Shown here one piece after another: positions 36,425 through 46,050 of a DNA stretch of 64,000 nt. The translations under genes and the position numbers were made by a program. The first letter of the stretch is position 1; every line of letters begins with the position of its first letter. The stretch comes from an uncultured Lachnospiraceae bacterium (GTDB lineage: Bacteria; Bacillota; Clostridia; Lachnospirales; Lachnospiraceae), in the NCBI GenBank assembly GCA_902761225.1, contig CACWJQ010000003.1, positions 22,900 to 86,899 of the forward strand, written 5' to 3'. Below the pieces are notes generated by a model. The model made no database searches and was not told the origin of the DNA. It saw only the letters and a list, made by a program, of their open reading frames with translations.

Positions 36425-38674
36425 ATGGCTAAGATAGAAGAGAAGATAATCAAAACAGAATATTCCGAGGAGATGCAGAAGTCATATGTTGACTATGCGA
36501 TGAGCGTTATCGTATCACGTGCGCTTCCCGATGTCAGGGACGGTCTCAAGCCCGTTCAGAGAAGAACCCTTTACGATATGAGGGAACTCGGTATCACATA
36601 TGATAAGCCTTACAGAAAGAGCGCCCGTATCGTCGGAGATACAATGGGTAAATATCACCCCCACGGTGATTCTTCGATATATGAAGCTCTTGTCGTAATG
36701 AGCCAGGATTTCAAAAAGGGACTTCCCCTTGTAGACGGACACGGTAACTTCGGAACCATCGAAGGCGACGGTGCAGCTGCGATGCGTTATACGGAGGCAA
36801 GACTTAAGAAGATCACCCAGCTTGCCCTCCTTGACGATCTGGACAAGGATACAGTTGACTTCGTGCCTAACTTCGATGAGACCGAGCGCGAGCCCGAGGT
36901 TCTTCCCTGCAGGATTCCCAACCTTCTCATAAACGGATCCGAGGGTATAGCCGTAGGTATGGCTACCAATATCCCCCCTCATAACTTTGGTGAGACCATT
37001 GATGCCATGAAGGCATTTATCATGAATGAAGAGATCTCCACCAGAGAACTCATGAGATATATCAAGGGACCGGATTTTCCTACAGGCGGCATCATCATCA
37101 ATAAGGATGACCTCAAGGATATATATGAGACCGGTAACGGCAAGATAAGGATCAGAGGCGTTGCCAATGTAGAAAAGCTCAAAAACGGACATCAGAATGT
37201 TGTCATAACCGAGATTCCCTATACGATGGTCGGCGCGGGAATAGGCAAGTTCCTTCAGGAAGTGGCAGCGCTTTCCGAGTCCAAGAAGACCCAGGATATC
37301 GTGGATATCTCCAACCAGTCTTCCAAGGAAGGAATACGTATAGTGATCGAGCTCAAGGCAAATGCAGATGCCGAGAACTTTATCAATCTTCTCTATAAGA
37401 AGACCCATCTTGAAGATACCTTCGGCGTTAACATGCTGGCGATCAAGGACGGAAGACCGGAGACCATGTCTCTCAGGTCAGTGCTTAAGGCTGTTGTCGA
37501 TTTCCAGTATCAGATCAATACAAGAAAATATAATGCGCTCCTTTCCAAGGAGATGGAGAAGAAGGAGATACAGGAAGGTCTCATAAAAGCCTGCAATCTC
37601 ATCGACCTTATCATCGAGATAATCAGAGGCTCCAGCGACCGTAAAATGGCTGAGGACTGCCTTGTAAAGGGCATCACAGACGGTATCAGGTTCAAGACCA
37701 AGGAATCGGCCATCATGGCTTCACAGCTCATGTTTACCGAGCGTCAGGCTAAAGCCATACTCGATATGAGACTGTACAGACTCATCGGACTCGAGATAGC
37801 GGCTCTCAACAAGGATCACGAGAACACCCTTGCCAATATCTACAGGTACGAGGATATCCTCGACCGCAGGGAGTCCATGGCACAGGTCATCATCGCCGAT
37901 CTTGAGAGCTTCAAGAAGGAATTCGGAAGCAAGAGAAAGACACGCATCGAAAATGCCGAAGAAGCCGTCTATAAGGAAAAAGAATTCGAAGAAATGGATG
38001 TCTATTTCATTATGGACAGATTCGGATACTGCAAGATGATCGACCTTCCCACATTCGACAGGAACAGGGATGCCATCGCCGAGGAGATGAAGTTCTGCCT
38101 GCCTGTCCGCAACAACGGAAGGATAGCTGTATTTACCGAAAACGGGCAGATGCATACCATTAAGATGACGGATCTTCCCATGTCCAAATTCCGTGACAAA
38201 GGAGTTCCGGTAGATAATATAACCAATTACGACTCATCAAATGATATGATCATATATGCAGAGGATCTCTCCACGGTTCTTCTCGGAAGATATCTCTTCG
38301 TAACTGCAGCTGCAATGTGCAAGGTTACGGGAGGAACTGAATTTGATGTCAGCTCAAGACGTACCGTCACTGCCACCAAACTGAACGAAGGCGACAGGAT
38401 AGTCTCCATCCGCAAGGTCAGGACGGAAGAGAATGTCATTCTTCAGTCGTCAAACGGCTACTTCATAAGGTTCAATATTGCCGAGATACCGGAGATGAAG
38501 AAGACTGCGGCCGGTGTAAAGGGCATGAAGCTTGACGGAACCGACAAGGTTGAAAATGCATATATCACCGATATTGTGTCAGAAAATGTGATAGAATACG
38601 GAACGAGGACCGTTTCCCTTAACTCCATCAAGCTGCTCGGACGCGGGGCAAAGGGAACCAGGATCAAGGGTTAG
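36425..38674 (+). CDS. Type IIA topoisomerase subunit A (GyrA/ParC family, no GyrA box)
   Basis: 749 residues. DNA-cleaving subunit; the catalytic tyrosine is Tyr122 ([10 protein letters not shown]). The breakage-reunion core includes [32 protein letters not shown] and [20 protein letters not shown]. The C-terminal beta-pinwheel (about 520-749) is present with several strand repeats ([18 protein letters not shown]). I cannot find the QRRGGKG-like GyrA box that lets gyrase wrap DNA and supercoil. With its short length this suggests a decatenase (ParC role), even though the core sequence VDGHGNFG is gyrase-like. Confidence 0.9.
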   Translation: MAKIEEKIIKTEYSEEMQKSYVDYAMSVIVSRALPDVRDGLKPVQRRTLYDMRELGITYDKPYRKSARIVGDTMGKYHPHGDSSIYEALVVMSQDFKKGLPLVDGHGNFGTIEGDGAAAMRYTEARLKKITQLALLDDLDKDTVDFVPNFDETEREPEVLPCRIPNLLINGSEGIAVGMATNIPPHNFGETIDAMKAFIMNEEISTRELMRYIKGPDFPTGGIIINKDDLKDIYETGNGKIRIRGVANVEKLKNGHQNVVITEIPYTMVGAGIGKFLQEVAALSESKKTQDIVDISNQSSKEGIRIVIELKANADAENFINLLYKKTHLEDTFGVNMLAIKDGRPETMSLRSVLKAVVDFQYQINTRKYNALLSKEMEKKEIQEGLIKACNLIDLIIEIIRGSSDRKMAEDCLVKGITDGIRFKTKESAIMASQLMFTERQAKAILDMRLYRLIGLEIAALNKDHENTLANIYRYEDILDRRESMAQVIIADLESFKKEFGSKRKTRIENAEEAVYKEKEFEEMDVYFIMDRFGYCKMIDLPTFDRNRDAIAEEMKFCLPVRNNGRIAVFTENGQMHTIKMTDLPMSKFRDKGVPVDNITNYDSSNDMIIYAEDLSTVLLGRYLFVTAAAMCKVTGGTEFDVSSRRTVTATKLNEGDRIVSIRKVRTEENVILQSSNGYFIRFNIAEIPEMKKTAAGVKGMKLDGTDKVENAYITDIVSENVIEYGTRTVSLNSIKLLGRGAKGTRIKG

Positions 38675-38685
38675 AAAGGACGCGT

Positions 38686-39246
38686 ATGAGAGTTATCGCG
38701 GGCGAATGCAGGTCAATGCCACTCAAGACTCCTGCAGGTGAAGATATAACAAGACCCACACAGGATATAATCAAAGAGACTTTGTTTAATATCCTTCAGG
38801 GTGATATTGCAGGATCTGTGATGATCGATCTCTTTGCAGGAAGCGGACAGATAGGCATAGAGGCTCTCAGCCGCGGTGCCAGGAAGGTCTATTTTATCGA
38901 TAACGGCAGGGAGCCCATCAAATGCATCACTGACAATGTCGCTTTTACTAAGATGACGGACAAGTCAGTCATCCTTAAAGCCGATGCGGTTTCCGGTCTT
39001 CAGTCGGTATTTGAGAAGCATATAGACATCATCTATATGGATGCCCCCTACAAGAAAGGGTATGAGAAGAATGTGCTCAAGCAGCTGTCCTATATGAAGT
39101 ACTGTGACAGCGACACCCTTATCATCATAGAGGCTGACAAGAATGATGATTTCAGTTATACTGAAGAAGTCGGTTTTGAAGTGATCAGGAGAAAGGAATA
39201 CAAGGGCAATATGCATCTGTTTCTCCGTAAGATCGATAAGAACTGA
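38686..39246 (+). CDS. rsmD: 16S rRNA (guanine966-N2)-methyltransferase RsmD
   Basis: 186 residues. SAM-dependent methylation of G966 in the small subunit. Motifs: MRVIAGECRSMPLKTP at the start, TRPTQDIIKETLFNIL, MIDLFAGSGQIGIEALSRGA (SAM site) and MDAPYKKGY, the variant of the DPPY catalytic loop with Ala in place of the first Pro. It follows the topoisomerase gene by 11 bp and precedes coaD, the conserved rsmD-coaD order of many bacteria. Confidence 0.94.
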   Translation: MRVIAGECRSMPLKTPAGEDITRPTQDIIKETLFNILQGDIAGSVMIDLFAGSGQIGIEALSRGARKVYFIDNGREPIKCITDNVAFTKMTDKSVILKADAVSGLQSVFEKHIDIIYMDAPYKKGYEKNVLKQLSYMKYCDSDTLIIIEADKNDDFSYTEEVGFEVIRRKEYKGNMHLFLRKIDKN

Positions 39247-39294
39247 TACTTAAGGATTACGATACCGGATTAACGTTTAAAACAGGTGGATCAT

Positions 39295-39777
39295 ATGAAC
39301 AGAGCATTATATCCCGGCAGCTTTGATCCCATGACTTTGGGGCATCTTGACATCATCAGAAGAGCATCTCTAATGTTCGATGAACTCATAGTTGCGGTAC
39401 TCGATAACACGCAAAAGACTCCGTTGTTTTCAACTGATGAACGTGTTAAAATATTGCAGGAAGCGACTAAGGATATGCCCAATGTCAAGGTCGATTATTT
39501 CAGGGGACTGACGGTTGATTACTGTCTTCAGAACAACCTTCACATAATGGTAAGAGGTCTGAGGGCTGTCACCGATTTTGAGTATGAACTTCAGATCGCT
39601 CAGACCAACAGGAAGATCTCCGATAATCGTGTTGATACGGTATTCCTGACTACAGATCTTCAGTATTCTTACCTGAGTTCTTCAACAGTCAAGGAGATTG
39701 CCAAGTATGGCGGGGATGTAAGTCATTCCGTTACTCCGTATGTTGAAGAAGCGCTCAGAGCAAAATATTCTAAATAA
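39295..39777 (+). CDS. coaD: Phosphopantetheine adenylyltransferase
   Basis: 160 residues. Joins ATP and 4'-phosphopantetheine in coenzyme A synthesis. The nucleotidyl-transferase motif is ALYPGSFDPMTLGHLD, followed by MVRGLRAVTDFEYE and YSYLSSSTVKEIA. The start at 39295 is chosen because AGGTGGA lies just before it; the GTG at 39286 overlaps that ribosome site. The next gene begins 15 bp after the stop. Confidence 0.95.
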   Translation: MNRALYPGSFDPMTLGHLDIIRRASLMFDELIVAVLDNTQKTPLFSTDERVKILQEATKDMPNVKVDYFRGLTVDYCLQNNLHIMVRGLRAVTDFEYELQIAQTNRKISDNRVDTVFLTTDLQYSYLSSSTVKEIAKYGGDVSHSVTPYVEEALRAKYSK

Positions 39778-39792
39778 AGCTGAGGGAAACCA

Positions 39793-40425
39793 ATGGAAAG
39801 AAAAATGGAAAGCCAGATCTTCGGTGTTATCGACGAACTTGAAGCTTATATCTCTGAATGTAAGCCAAAGCTTCTTTCAAGCACAGATATCATCTGTGAG
39901 AAGGACGTGATCCAGAATTACATTGATGAGCTTAGAAGAAAAGCTCCCGAAGAGATCGCAAGATATCAGAAGATCATCAGCAATCAGGACAGCATTCTCG
40001 ATAATGCAAGAAAAATGGCTGACGGTCTCATTGAGAAGGCTACTGCTCAGACGGATGAAATGCTCAGCCAGAATGAGATCATGAAGAAGGCATATCAGCA
40101 GGCTGAAGCCGTTACCAGACAGACCATGGCAGAGGCTCAGAATATCCTTGATAATGCCACCAATGAAGCCAATGCGTGCAGAGAAGCCGCTATGGAATAT
40201 ATGGAAGATGTCATGAACTATGTAGAGGGACTTCTTTCATCATCCAGCAGAACCGTCTCAGACCAGTATGATTCGCTTCTTAACGCTCTGAGTTCCAAGC
40301 TCCAGGCTGTAAAGAGCGATCATGATTCCCTCAGGGCATCAAGATCAGGTAAGACACAGGAGACTTCCGAAGAATCATCAGGTCCGAATGTAAGTACGGT
40401 TTATCCTGATTCAGACAAGGAATGA
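39793..40425 (+). CDS. Coiled-coil protein downstream of coaD
   Basis: 210 residues, no membrane segment or enzyme motif. Residues about 50-150 form an Ala-rich coiled coil (KMADGLIEKATAQTDEM, AEAQNILDNATNEANA) of the kind seen in ATP synthase b-like and DivIVA-like proteins; the tail (about 180-210) is polar and disordered. Such proteins are often found after coaD in Lachnospiraceae (my recollection) and labelled ATPase without evidence. A GAGGG Shine-Dalgarno precedes the ATG. A terminator follows, so it ends the topoisomerase-rsmD-coaD operon. Function unknown. Confidence 0.78.
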   Translation: MERKMESQIFGVIDELEAYISECKPKLLSSTDIICEKDVIQNYIDELRRKAPEEIARYQKIISNQDSILDNARKMADGLIEKATAQTDEMLSQNEIMKKAYQQAEAVTRQTMAEAQNILDNATNEANACREAAMEYMEDVMNYVEGLLSSSSRTVSDQYDSLLNALSSKLQAVKSDHDSLRASRSGKTQETSEESSGPNVSTVYPDSDKE

Positions 40426-40426
40426 T

Positions 40427-40458
40427 AAAAAGCCGGCTTGAATAAAGCCGGTTTTTTT
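40427..40458 (+). terminator. Rho-independent terminator ending the coaD operon
   Basis: Stem CCGGCTT (40433-40439) with AAGCCGG (40445-40451), extended by A/T pairs, 5-nt loop, then seven T. The open frame of the amidase extends over it from a TTG at 40438, which argues against that upstream start. Confidence 0.88.
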
Positions 40459-40518
40459 CTTGATGAATTGCAAGGATACACCTGTATAAGTTCCATTTCA
40501 CAAGATACAAAACATGAT

Positions 40519-41649
40519 ATGAAAAAAACTAAAATATTCAGGGGCAAAAAATTAATATTTCTACTGATACTCTGTATCATAGTTCCATCATTAAATGTCA
40601 GGGCACAGGAGAGAGTATTTCCCAAGGATAACGACCTTGTCATAGTCATCGATCCCGGTCATGGCGGAACCGATACAGGTACCCAGGGCGGAAGGATACA
40701 GGAAAGATTCATGAATCTTATAACCGCCCAGGCTCTTGTCAACAGACTCAATCAGTACGAAGGCGTTACGGTATACATGACCAGGTTCGACAACGATACC
40801 ACTTTGAGTCTTACCGAAAGAGCTGTATATGCCAAGTCGGTGGATGCGGATTTTGTATTCAGCATTCATTATAATGCCTGCGTTCTGCATGACAGATTCG
40901 GCATAGAGACCTATACATCAAGGATCTCACCCTACAATGCCTACGGTTACCAGTTCGGTGATCTTCTCATGAAGAAATATGAGAGTCAGTACGGCATTTT
41001 CCCCAGAGGGGTCAAGACAAGAAAGGGACTGAGGACAGAGGGAGATTACTATACGATCATCTCAGCTAATATATACAGGGATATCCCGGCAGTCATCATT
41101 GAACATTGCTTTGCAGACGGAGTAGTTGATGCGCAGCATACAATGTCCGACGACCAGTTCAGATCATACGGCGAAACGGATGCCGATGCGATCGCAGAAT
41201 TTTTCGGATTAAAGAGTACGGTACTGGGTATCGATTATTCGGGGTATTCGGATAATCTCTGCTATGCAGATCCTGCATCATTCAATGATCAGACCTACGA
41301 AGACAGGACGAACCCGGAGAATGTATCTGTTTCCCTCGTTTCCATAGATCCTGTTTCATGCAGTGTCACAATACACGTTGAGGGTTCCGATTCGGACGGA
41401 ATGATGCTGTATTATGCTCTTTCAACCGATGGAGGATGGACCTGGGAACCGCCTGAAGTGTGGCCTTCAGCTAATGCTCTTACGGGGACATACGACTCTT
41501 CCTTTGACCTTACGATCCCCTTCGAAAGCGGAGACAGACCTTCCATAGTCATCAAGGGATATAACAGATATGATGGTTATCTTAAGTCCAACCAGATCAC
41601 ATTCGTAGACAGATTTAACGGGCAGGATATGCCATTATACAGAGTCTGA
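40519..41649 (+). CDS. Secreted N-acetylmuramoyl-L-alanine amidase
   Basis: 376 residues. Cleaves the bond between MurNAc and L-Ala in peptidoglycan. A signal peptide covers about 1-31 (ending LNVRAQ). The Amidase_3 domain (about 40-215) has zinc ligands His48 (DPGHGG), Glu62 (QERFMN) and His117 (SIHYNA), and catalytic Glu195 (VIIEHCF). The C-terminal 130 residues look like a beta-sandwich (SVSLVSIDPVSCSVTIHVEG), perhaps wall binding. The ATG at 40519 is chosen because it starts a classic signal peptide after the terminator; no strong Shine-Dalgarno is visible. Confidence 0.9.
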   Translation: MKKTKIFRGKKLIFLLILCIIVPSLNVRAQERVFPKDNDLVIVIDPGHGGTDTGTQGGRIQERFMNLITAQALVNRLNQYEGVTVYMTRFDNDTTLSLTERAVYAKSVDADFVFSIHYNACVLHDRFGIETYTSRISPYNAYGYQFGDLLMKKYESQYGIFPRGVKTRKGLRTEGDYYTIISANIYRDIPAVIIEHCFADGVVDAQHTMSDDQFRSYGETDADAIAEFFGLKSTVLGIDYSGYSDNLCYADPASFNDQTYEDRTNPENVSVSLVSIDPVSCSVTIHVEGSDSDGMMLYYALSTDGGWTWEPPEVWPSANALTGTYDSSFDLTIPFESGDRPSIVIKGYNRYDGYLKSNQITFVDRFNGQDMPLYRV

Positions 41650-41751
41650 AGATCTTAACAGCCCATCATAACATACAGCTGTCACAGTCCGCATAAATCA
41701 ATTGCTCAGTCGGTCTGCAGGACCCGCTGCACAGCAGCCTTTGGAGGTAAT

Positions 41752-42522
41752 ATGAAATACATTGCGCTCATTACAGGTGCTTCATCAGGCATCGGACGTG
41801 AATTCGTATATGCCATAGATCAGAGCATGGACAGCATTGATGAGATCTGGCTTGTTGCCCGCAGAAAGGACAGACTTGAAGAGGTATCCCAAAGACTCCG
41901 TCACCATACCAGGATAATCTGCGGTGACCTTGCAGGAAGGATCACCGTAAACCGTATTGCCGCACACCTTAAGAATGATAAATGCAGGGTCAGATTCCTT
42001 GTAAACGCTGCAGGATACGGAATACTGGGTGATTTCGATAAAGGGGACAGGAGAGATGAGACCGGTATGTGCGATATTAATGTAAGAGCGCTTACCGACC
42101 TTACCCATGTGTGCATCCCTTATATGAGCAAGGGTTCCAGGATCATTAATCTTGCTTCAAGTGCGGCATTTGTACCTCAAACAGGATTCTCGGTATATGC
42201 TGCGACCAAGGCATATGTACTCAGCTTTTCAAGATCACTTAATTCCGAGCTTAAAGTAAAGGGCATATATGTTACCGCTGTCTGCCCCGGCCCCGTCAGG
42301 ACGGAATTCTTCGAGATCGCAGAGAAGAATGGCAGCAAGACCTTATCCCTCAAGAAAATAGCCATGACAACACCACAGAAGGTTGTAAAGTGTGCATTAA
42401 GGGATTCTTATAACAAAAAAGAGATATCCGTTCCCACATTCATAATGAAAATGTTCCGCATCATGTGTAAGGTGCTGCCTCATAAAGCAATAATCGCCGC
42501 TACATCAATGATCTATAAATAA
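41752..42522 (+). CDS. SDR-family NAD(P)-dependent oxidoreductase
   Basis: 256 residues, classical short-chain dehydrogenase. Nucleotide motif LITGASSGIGREF at the N-terminus, NAAGYG, and the catalytic set Ser136 or Ser137, Tyr149 and Lys153 (VYAATKAYVLSFS). The Arg-Arg after the second strand (ARRKDRL) suggests NADP(H). Substrate cannot be inferred; the DltE/YqjQ-like group has similar sequences. A GGAGG Shine-Dalgarno precedes the ATG. The following membrane protein gene begins 2 bp after its stop. Confidence 0.9.
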   Translation: MKYIALITGASSGIGREFVYAIDQSMDSIDEIWLVARRKDRLEEVSQRLRHHTRIICGDLAGRITVNRIAAHLKNDKCRVRFLVNAAGYGILGDFDKGDRRDETGMCDINVRALTDLTHVCIPYMSKGSRIINLASSAAFVPQTGFSVYAATKAYVLSFSRSLNSELKVKGIYVTAVCPGPVRTEFFEIAEKNGSKTLSLKKIAMTTPQKVVKCALRDSYNKKEISVPTFIMKMFRIMCKVLPHKAIIAATSMIYK

Positions 42523-42523
42523 A

Positions 42524-43078
42524 ATGAAGATTTCCAGACTATTTTCATACGAACAATATAAAGGCACATATCTGTATCTTGATACACAGAGGAAATATGA
42601 GATTGCACGTACGGTGCTGTATTTTCTGCTCTCATTCGGAATGTTTTTCGCAGGATACTTTGCAACAGGCACCAAGATCAATCTTCTTACAGTCGTAGCC
42701 GTACTGGGTATGCTTCCCGCATCAAAGAGCCTTGTCTCCGTCATCATGTTCTGCCGCTACAAAAGCTGCCGAGAGGAATTTGAAACAGATGTGCTTAATG
42801 CCTATGACATGATATTTACTTCCGAGAAGATCAATTATCCCGTGGGTCATCTCTGCGTATCAGGAGGATGTATAGTAGGCTATTCGGAGAGAAAGGATTT
42901 CAATGAGAATTCATTCAAGGATCATGTGTCATCCATTCTTTCAGCCGAGAAGATAGAAGGTATGACCATCAAGATCTTTACCGATAAGGCTTCATATATT
43001 TCAAGGATCAGGTCCCTCGTATCATCCGACAAAAAAGACCGGGCGGCAATGACCGTCCTCAAGCAGATAGTACTCTGA
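42524..43078 (+). CDS. Membrane protein of unknown function in the rluA-recU run
   Basis: 184 residues. Two membrane segments (about 27-48 and 52-72) followed by a soluble C-terminal domain of about 110 residues with no motif I recognise. Its stop overlaps the start of the pseudouridine synthase by one base (TGATG), so it is a real gene in a coupled series with the SDR enzyme before and RluA and RecU after. No Shine-Dalgarno is clear; translation is probably coupled to the SDR gene. Confidence 0.75.
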   Translation: MKISRLFSYEQYKGTYLYLDTQRKYEIARTVLYFLLSFGMFFAGYFATGTKINLLTVVAVLGMLPASKSLVSVIMFCRYKSCREEFETDVLNAYDMIFTSEKINYPVGHLCVSGGCIVGYSERKDFNENSFKDHVSSILSAEKIEGMTIKIFTDKASYISRIRSLVSSDKKDRAAMTVLKQIVL

Positions 43079-44052
43079 TGAAGAAGATCACCGTTACAGA
43101 AGAATATTCTTCCCAGCGCCTCGATAAGTATCTTAAGAGGCTTCTTCCCGCATGTCCCGGAAGCCTTCTCTACAAGCAGCTTCGCAAGAAAAATATAACA
43201 CTGAACGGGTCTAAAGCTGATGGAAGTGAATCGTTGAAAACCGGTGACACGGTGGAGATATTTTTCTCGGATGAGACATTTGAAAAGTTTTCACAGACAG
43301 AAGATCAGAATCTTTCCCGTTACGTGAATGCATATAAAACTCTGGGGCATATGGACGTTGTCAGTGAAAAGGATGACTTTATAGTATTCAATAAGCCTGC
43401 AGGAATACTCTCCCAGGGTGATAACAGCGGGGCATATTCAGTTAATGATTATCTTATAGGTTATCTCCTGAATAGCGGTGCTGTTAACGAAGAAAGCCTC
43501 AAAACAGTAAAGCCCTCCATATGTAACAGACTGGACAGAAATACATCCGGTCTTATCATATGTTCCAAGAATCTTAAGGGAGCAAGGCTTATAAATGATC
43601 TTTTCCATGACAGGAATGTCACAAAATATTATCTTGCGCTTTGCCTCGGAAGGTTCGATAAAGAAGGCATACATACAGCATATGTCAGGAAGGATGAGAA
43701 GGATAACAGACTGATATTTACGGATGATAAGAATTCGGCAGAGATAAAGAATGGGTTTGAAGTTATTGAAGCTACAGAGAACCTTTCGCTTCTGAAGGTA
43801 CACCTCTATACGGGAAAGAGCCACCAGATAAGGGCTCATCTTTCCCAGCTTGGATTTCCCATAACAGGAGACCCCAAGTACGGCGGAAATAAGGGAAAAT
43901 ACAGAGCCGGACGCCAGATGCTTCATGCTTACAGCCTTCAGCTTACAGGAAGTCCCGATCATAAGGATATGATCTTCACTGCTAAGGTGCCTTCCGACAT
44001 GGCATCCATATGCAAAAGGGAATTCGGAGAGGATTGGGAGCTTAAGATATGA
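43078..44052 (+). CDS. RluA-family pseudouridine synthase
   Basis: 324 residues. An S4 RNA-binding domain (about 1-65, RLDKYLKRLLP and LRKKNITLNG) precedes the catalytic domain. The catalytic Asp153 lies in CNRLDRNTSGLII, and HLYTGKSHQIRAHL is present. It converts uridine to pseudouridine in rRNA or tRNA; RluC/RluD-type 23S rRNA sites are likely from the S4-plus-RluA layout, but the target is not certain. It overlaps its neighbours on both sides (1 bp before, 4 bp after). Confidence 0.92.
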   Translation: MKKITVTEEYSSQRLDKYLKRLLPACPGSLLYKQLRKKNITLNGSKADGSESLKTGDTVEIFFSDETFEKFSQTEDQNLSRYVNAYKTLGHMDVVSEKDDFIVFNKPAGILSQGDNSGAYSVNDYLIGYLLNSGAVNEESLKTVKPSICNRLDRNTSGLIICSKNLKGARLINDLFHDRNVTKYYLALCLGRFDKEGIHTAYVRKDEKDNRLIFTDDKNSAEIKNGFEVIEATENLSLLKVHLYTGKSHQIRAHLSQLGFPITGDPKYGGNKGKYRAGRQMLHAYSLQLTGSPDHKDMIFTAKVPSDMASICKREFGEDWELKI

Positions 44053-44588
44053 CCACATGGAAATCAAGAGGTCTCAGAGGCTCAACACTTGAGGATCTCA
44101 TAAACAGATCAAATGAAAAATACGAAGAGTCGGGACTTGCCCTTGTACAGAAGATCCCTACTCCCATAACCCCCATCACCATCGACAAGGCTACCAGGCA
44201 TATCACTCTGGCGTATTTTGACCAGAAGAGTACTGTGGACTATATAGGAGCGGTACAGGGCATCCCCATCTGTTTTGATGCCAAGGAATGCGCAACCGAC
44301 ACCTTCTCGCTTCAGAACATTCATGCCCATCAGGTGGAATTCATGAAAAAGTTCGAAAAGCAGGGCGGTATAGCATTCTTTCTGATCTATTTTACCGGAA
44401 GGGATGAACTGTATTATCTTCCTCTTCAGATGCTGGAGTTCTTCTGGGACAGAGCCCGGAGCGGCGGACGAAAGTCCTTCAGACATGATGAATTAAATCC
44501 CGATTATATAATCCCTGAAAATCCCGGGATCCCTGTTCCGTATCTGGACAAAGTCAATCAGGATCTCTCAGACAGACCGGATGAGTAG
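44049..44588 (+). CDS. recU: Holliday junction resolvase RecU
   Basis: 179 residues. PD-(D/E)xK-fold nuclease that cuts Holliday junctions in Firmicutes, the functional counterpart of RuvC and partner of the RuvAB proteins encoded at 17483-19139. Visible core: Asp64 (VDYIGAVQG), then Asp77-Ala-Lys79 (CFDAKEC), followed by HQVEFMKKFEKQGGIAFFLI. It overlaps the preceding gene by ATGA. recU is more often beside a PBP1 gene, so this position is a little unusual. Confidence 0.93.
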   Translation: MTTWKSRGLRGSTLEDLINRSNEKYEESGLALVQKIPTPITPITIDKATRHITLAYFDQKSTVDYIGAVQGIPICFDAKECATDTFSLQNIHAHQVEFMKKFEKQGGIAFFLIYFTGRDELYYLPLQMLEFFWDRARSGGRKSFRHDELNPDYIIPENPGIPVPYLDKVNQDLSDRPDE

Positions 44589-44596
44589 CATGTGCT

Positions 44597-45856
44597 TCAG
44601 GATGATAGCAAGGCGCTTTCCAGCCATGACCAGTGTGGAGCAGTCTTTTCACGATTCACTATGTAGATAGAAATAGTGTAATCGTAACCCAAAAAATCTG
44701 TACTGGCTATGGTTACGGTAAAATATGTATTTTCCGTTTTTACGGTTTCCTTTGTTTCCTCTTCCCCGCTGTCAAGATAGGCCTGTATAGTCCTGTCGAT
44801 CACACTCAGGTCAAGAGTTTCGTCTTCGTAGGTTTCGTTAATGATCTTTTTGATGAATTCAATATCGTCATCCTTATAGAGTGACATGTCCATAAAGATA
44901 AACTCATCCTCAAGCTTTACGGCATCAGAGCAGGTAAAACCGTATCTTATCCTGGAACTCCTGAAACTGTCATCTGCTACAAAATAATCCAGATGATCAT
45001 ATTCATTCCCATAGGTATCCTGATAGAATCCCATAGGAGATAAGACAGCATCCTTTTTCGCAACATAAGAATCAATATCATTCAGATACACATTGTATCT
45101 TGCGGATCCGATGTTAAAAAGCTTTGCGAATACGCACAGATACAGGACTATCTTGACAATGAATATGACAGATATAAATCCGTTTGAAGTCCGGTGAGCG
45201 GAAGCTGCATCGTATTTAGCGTAAGACTCAGGAATGGTAAATTCCTCATCACATGATCTTTTTTCATTGTAGCCTGTGTAGAATGTTCCTTTTTCGTGAA
45301 TGGAATCGGAAGTTCTGCATCCTGTCAGAACTTTCCTGACCCTGCCGCTTCCTTTTGCGATCATTTTATCTGTCTTAGCAATGATTTTAGAGTATCTGCC
45401 ATTTACTCTTTTATTCAGATGGGTGTCCGATTCGAATATATATGCTTTGGTTGTCTTTACGCGGACCTTCTGCTTTACAAAATAGAATTTATCATTATCT
45501 CTGACATATACCTTCTTCCGGCCCGTATTACGGATGAGGATACAAAGGATAAGACTAAGCAGGAGATAAATAGCCATAAGGTCTGCGAACATCATCAGAT
45601 AAATACCGACATCGATAAAACCGAACAAAGGATACCGGTCTCCAAGAAGGGCTATCACCAGAGGGATGATGCCCATCAGTACAATAACATCCATGATCGC
45701 CGTAAGAAAAAGCGCAGAGAAAAAAGCGATCATTTTGTATTTTCTATGCCCCTCATCAGGAAAATAATATTCTCTTACTGCTTTGCTTTCTTCAGAGCCT
45801 TCACCATCTGTATAAATACCCGGTGATGCTTCTTTGCCAAAATAAACTGATTCCAT
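44597..45856 (-). CDS. Large membrane protein of unknown function
   Basis: 419 residues. Two strong membrane segments lie near the N-terminus (about 43-70 and 82-110) and one in the middle (about 226-245). Between them is a basic cytoplasmic stretch (about 112-220); the last 170 residues are acidic and probably extracellular (YKDDDIEFIKKIINETYEDE). No enzyme motif seen. A weak AAGGG ribosome site precedes the ATG. It is convergent with recU and divergent from the his operon, so it is an isolated gene. Confidence 0.68.
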   Translation of the reverse strand: MESVYFGKEASPGIYTDGEGSEESKAVREYYFPDEGHRKYKMIAFFSALFLTAIMDVIVLMGIIPLVIALLGDRYPLFGFIDVGIYLMMFADLMAIYLLLSLILCILIRNTGRKKVYVRDNDKFYFVKQKVRVKTTKAYIFESDTHLNKRVNGRYSKIIAKTDKMIAKGSGRVRKVLTGCRTSDSIHEKGTFYTGYNEKRSCDEEFTIPESYAKYDAASAHRTSNGFISVIFIVKIVLYLCVFAKLFNIGSARYNVYLNDIDSYVAKKDAVLSPMGFYQDTYGNEYDHLDYFVADDSFRSSRIRYGFTCSDAVKLEDEFIFMDMSLYKDDDIEFIKKIINETYEDETLDLSVIDRTIQAYLDSGEEETKETVKTENTYFTVTIASTDFLGYDYTISIYIVNREKTAPHWSWLESALLSS

Positions 45857-45920
45857 GATCTGCCCTTATTATCGTTGAGATATATATCCGAAACCCAAAA
45901 TACTGTATAATATAACACTG

Positions 45921-45949
45921 TTGACAGTTTATGCATTGGTCTGTATAAT
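45921..45949 (+). promoter_or_regulatory. Perfect consensus sigma-A promoter for the his operon
   Basis: TTGACA (45921-45926), exactly 17 bp, TATAAT (45944-45949): both boxes match consensus at every base. Such a strong core promoter for a biosynthetic operon implies that expression is held down by a repressor or in the leader. Confidence 0.92.
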
Positions 45950-45957
45950 TCACTATG

Positions 45958-45994
45958 TTAGCAAATTAGCACATTAGCATAGTAAAGCGTTAAA
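45958..45994 (+). repeat. Triple TTAGCA direct repeat and 24-nt shared motif in the his leader
   Basis: TTAGCA occurs three times with an exact 8-bp period (45958, 45966, 45974), starting right at the predicted transcription start. Overlapping the last copy, 45971-45994 matches 21 of 24 bases with 12791-12814 in front of the second ilvN gene. The leader (about 95 nt) is too short for a T-box and shows no run of His codons. It is a candidate operator for a repressor. Confidence 0.5.
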
Positions 45995-46050
45995 CAAACA
46001 TCAAAATCCAAAATGTATTGTAACATAAATAAGTTATTAAGAGGAAACAC

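Noticed and set aside
36515-37408. 297-codon open frame on the minus strand inside the topoisomerase A gene
   Set aside because: It mirrors a strongly conserved plus-strand gene, has no ribosome site and its translation shows no domain; GC-biased codon use opens antisense frames.
40438-40518. 27-residue N-terminal extension of the amidase from the TTG at 40438
   Set aside because: It lies within the terminator hairpin of the previous operon and would bury the signal peptide that starts at 40519.
45958-45979. TTAGCA repeats as the start of a CRISPR array
   Set aside because: Units are 6 bp with 2-bp gaps; no 25-40 bp repeats or spacers and no cas genes.
45956-46050. T-box or His-codon attenuator before hisZ
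   Set aside because: The leader is only about 95 nt, has no His-codon run, no T-box core sequence and no terminator stem.
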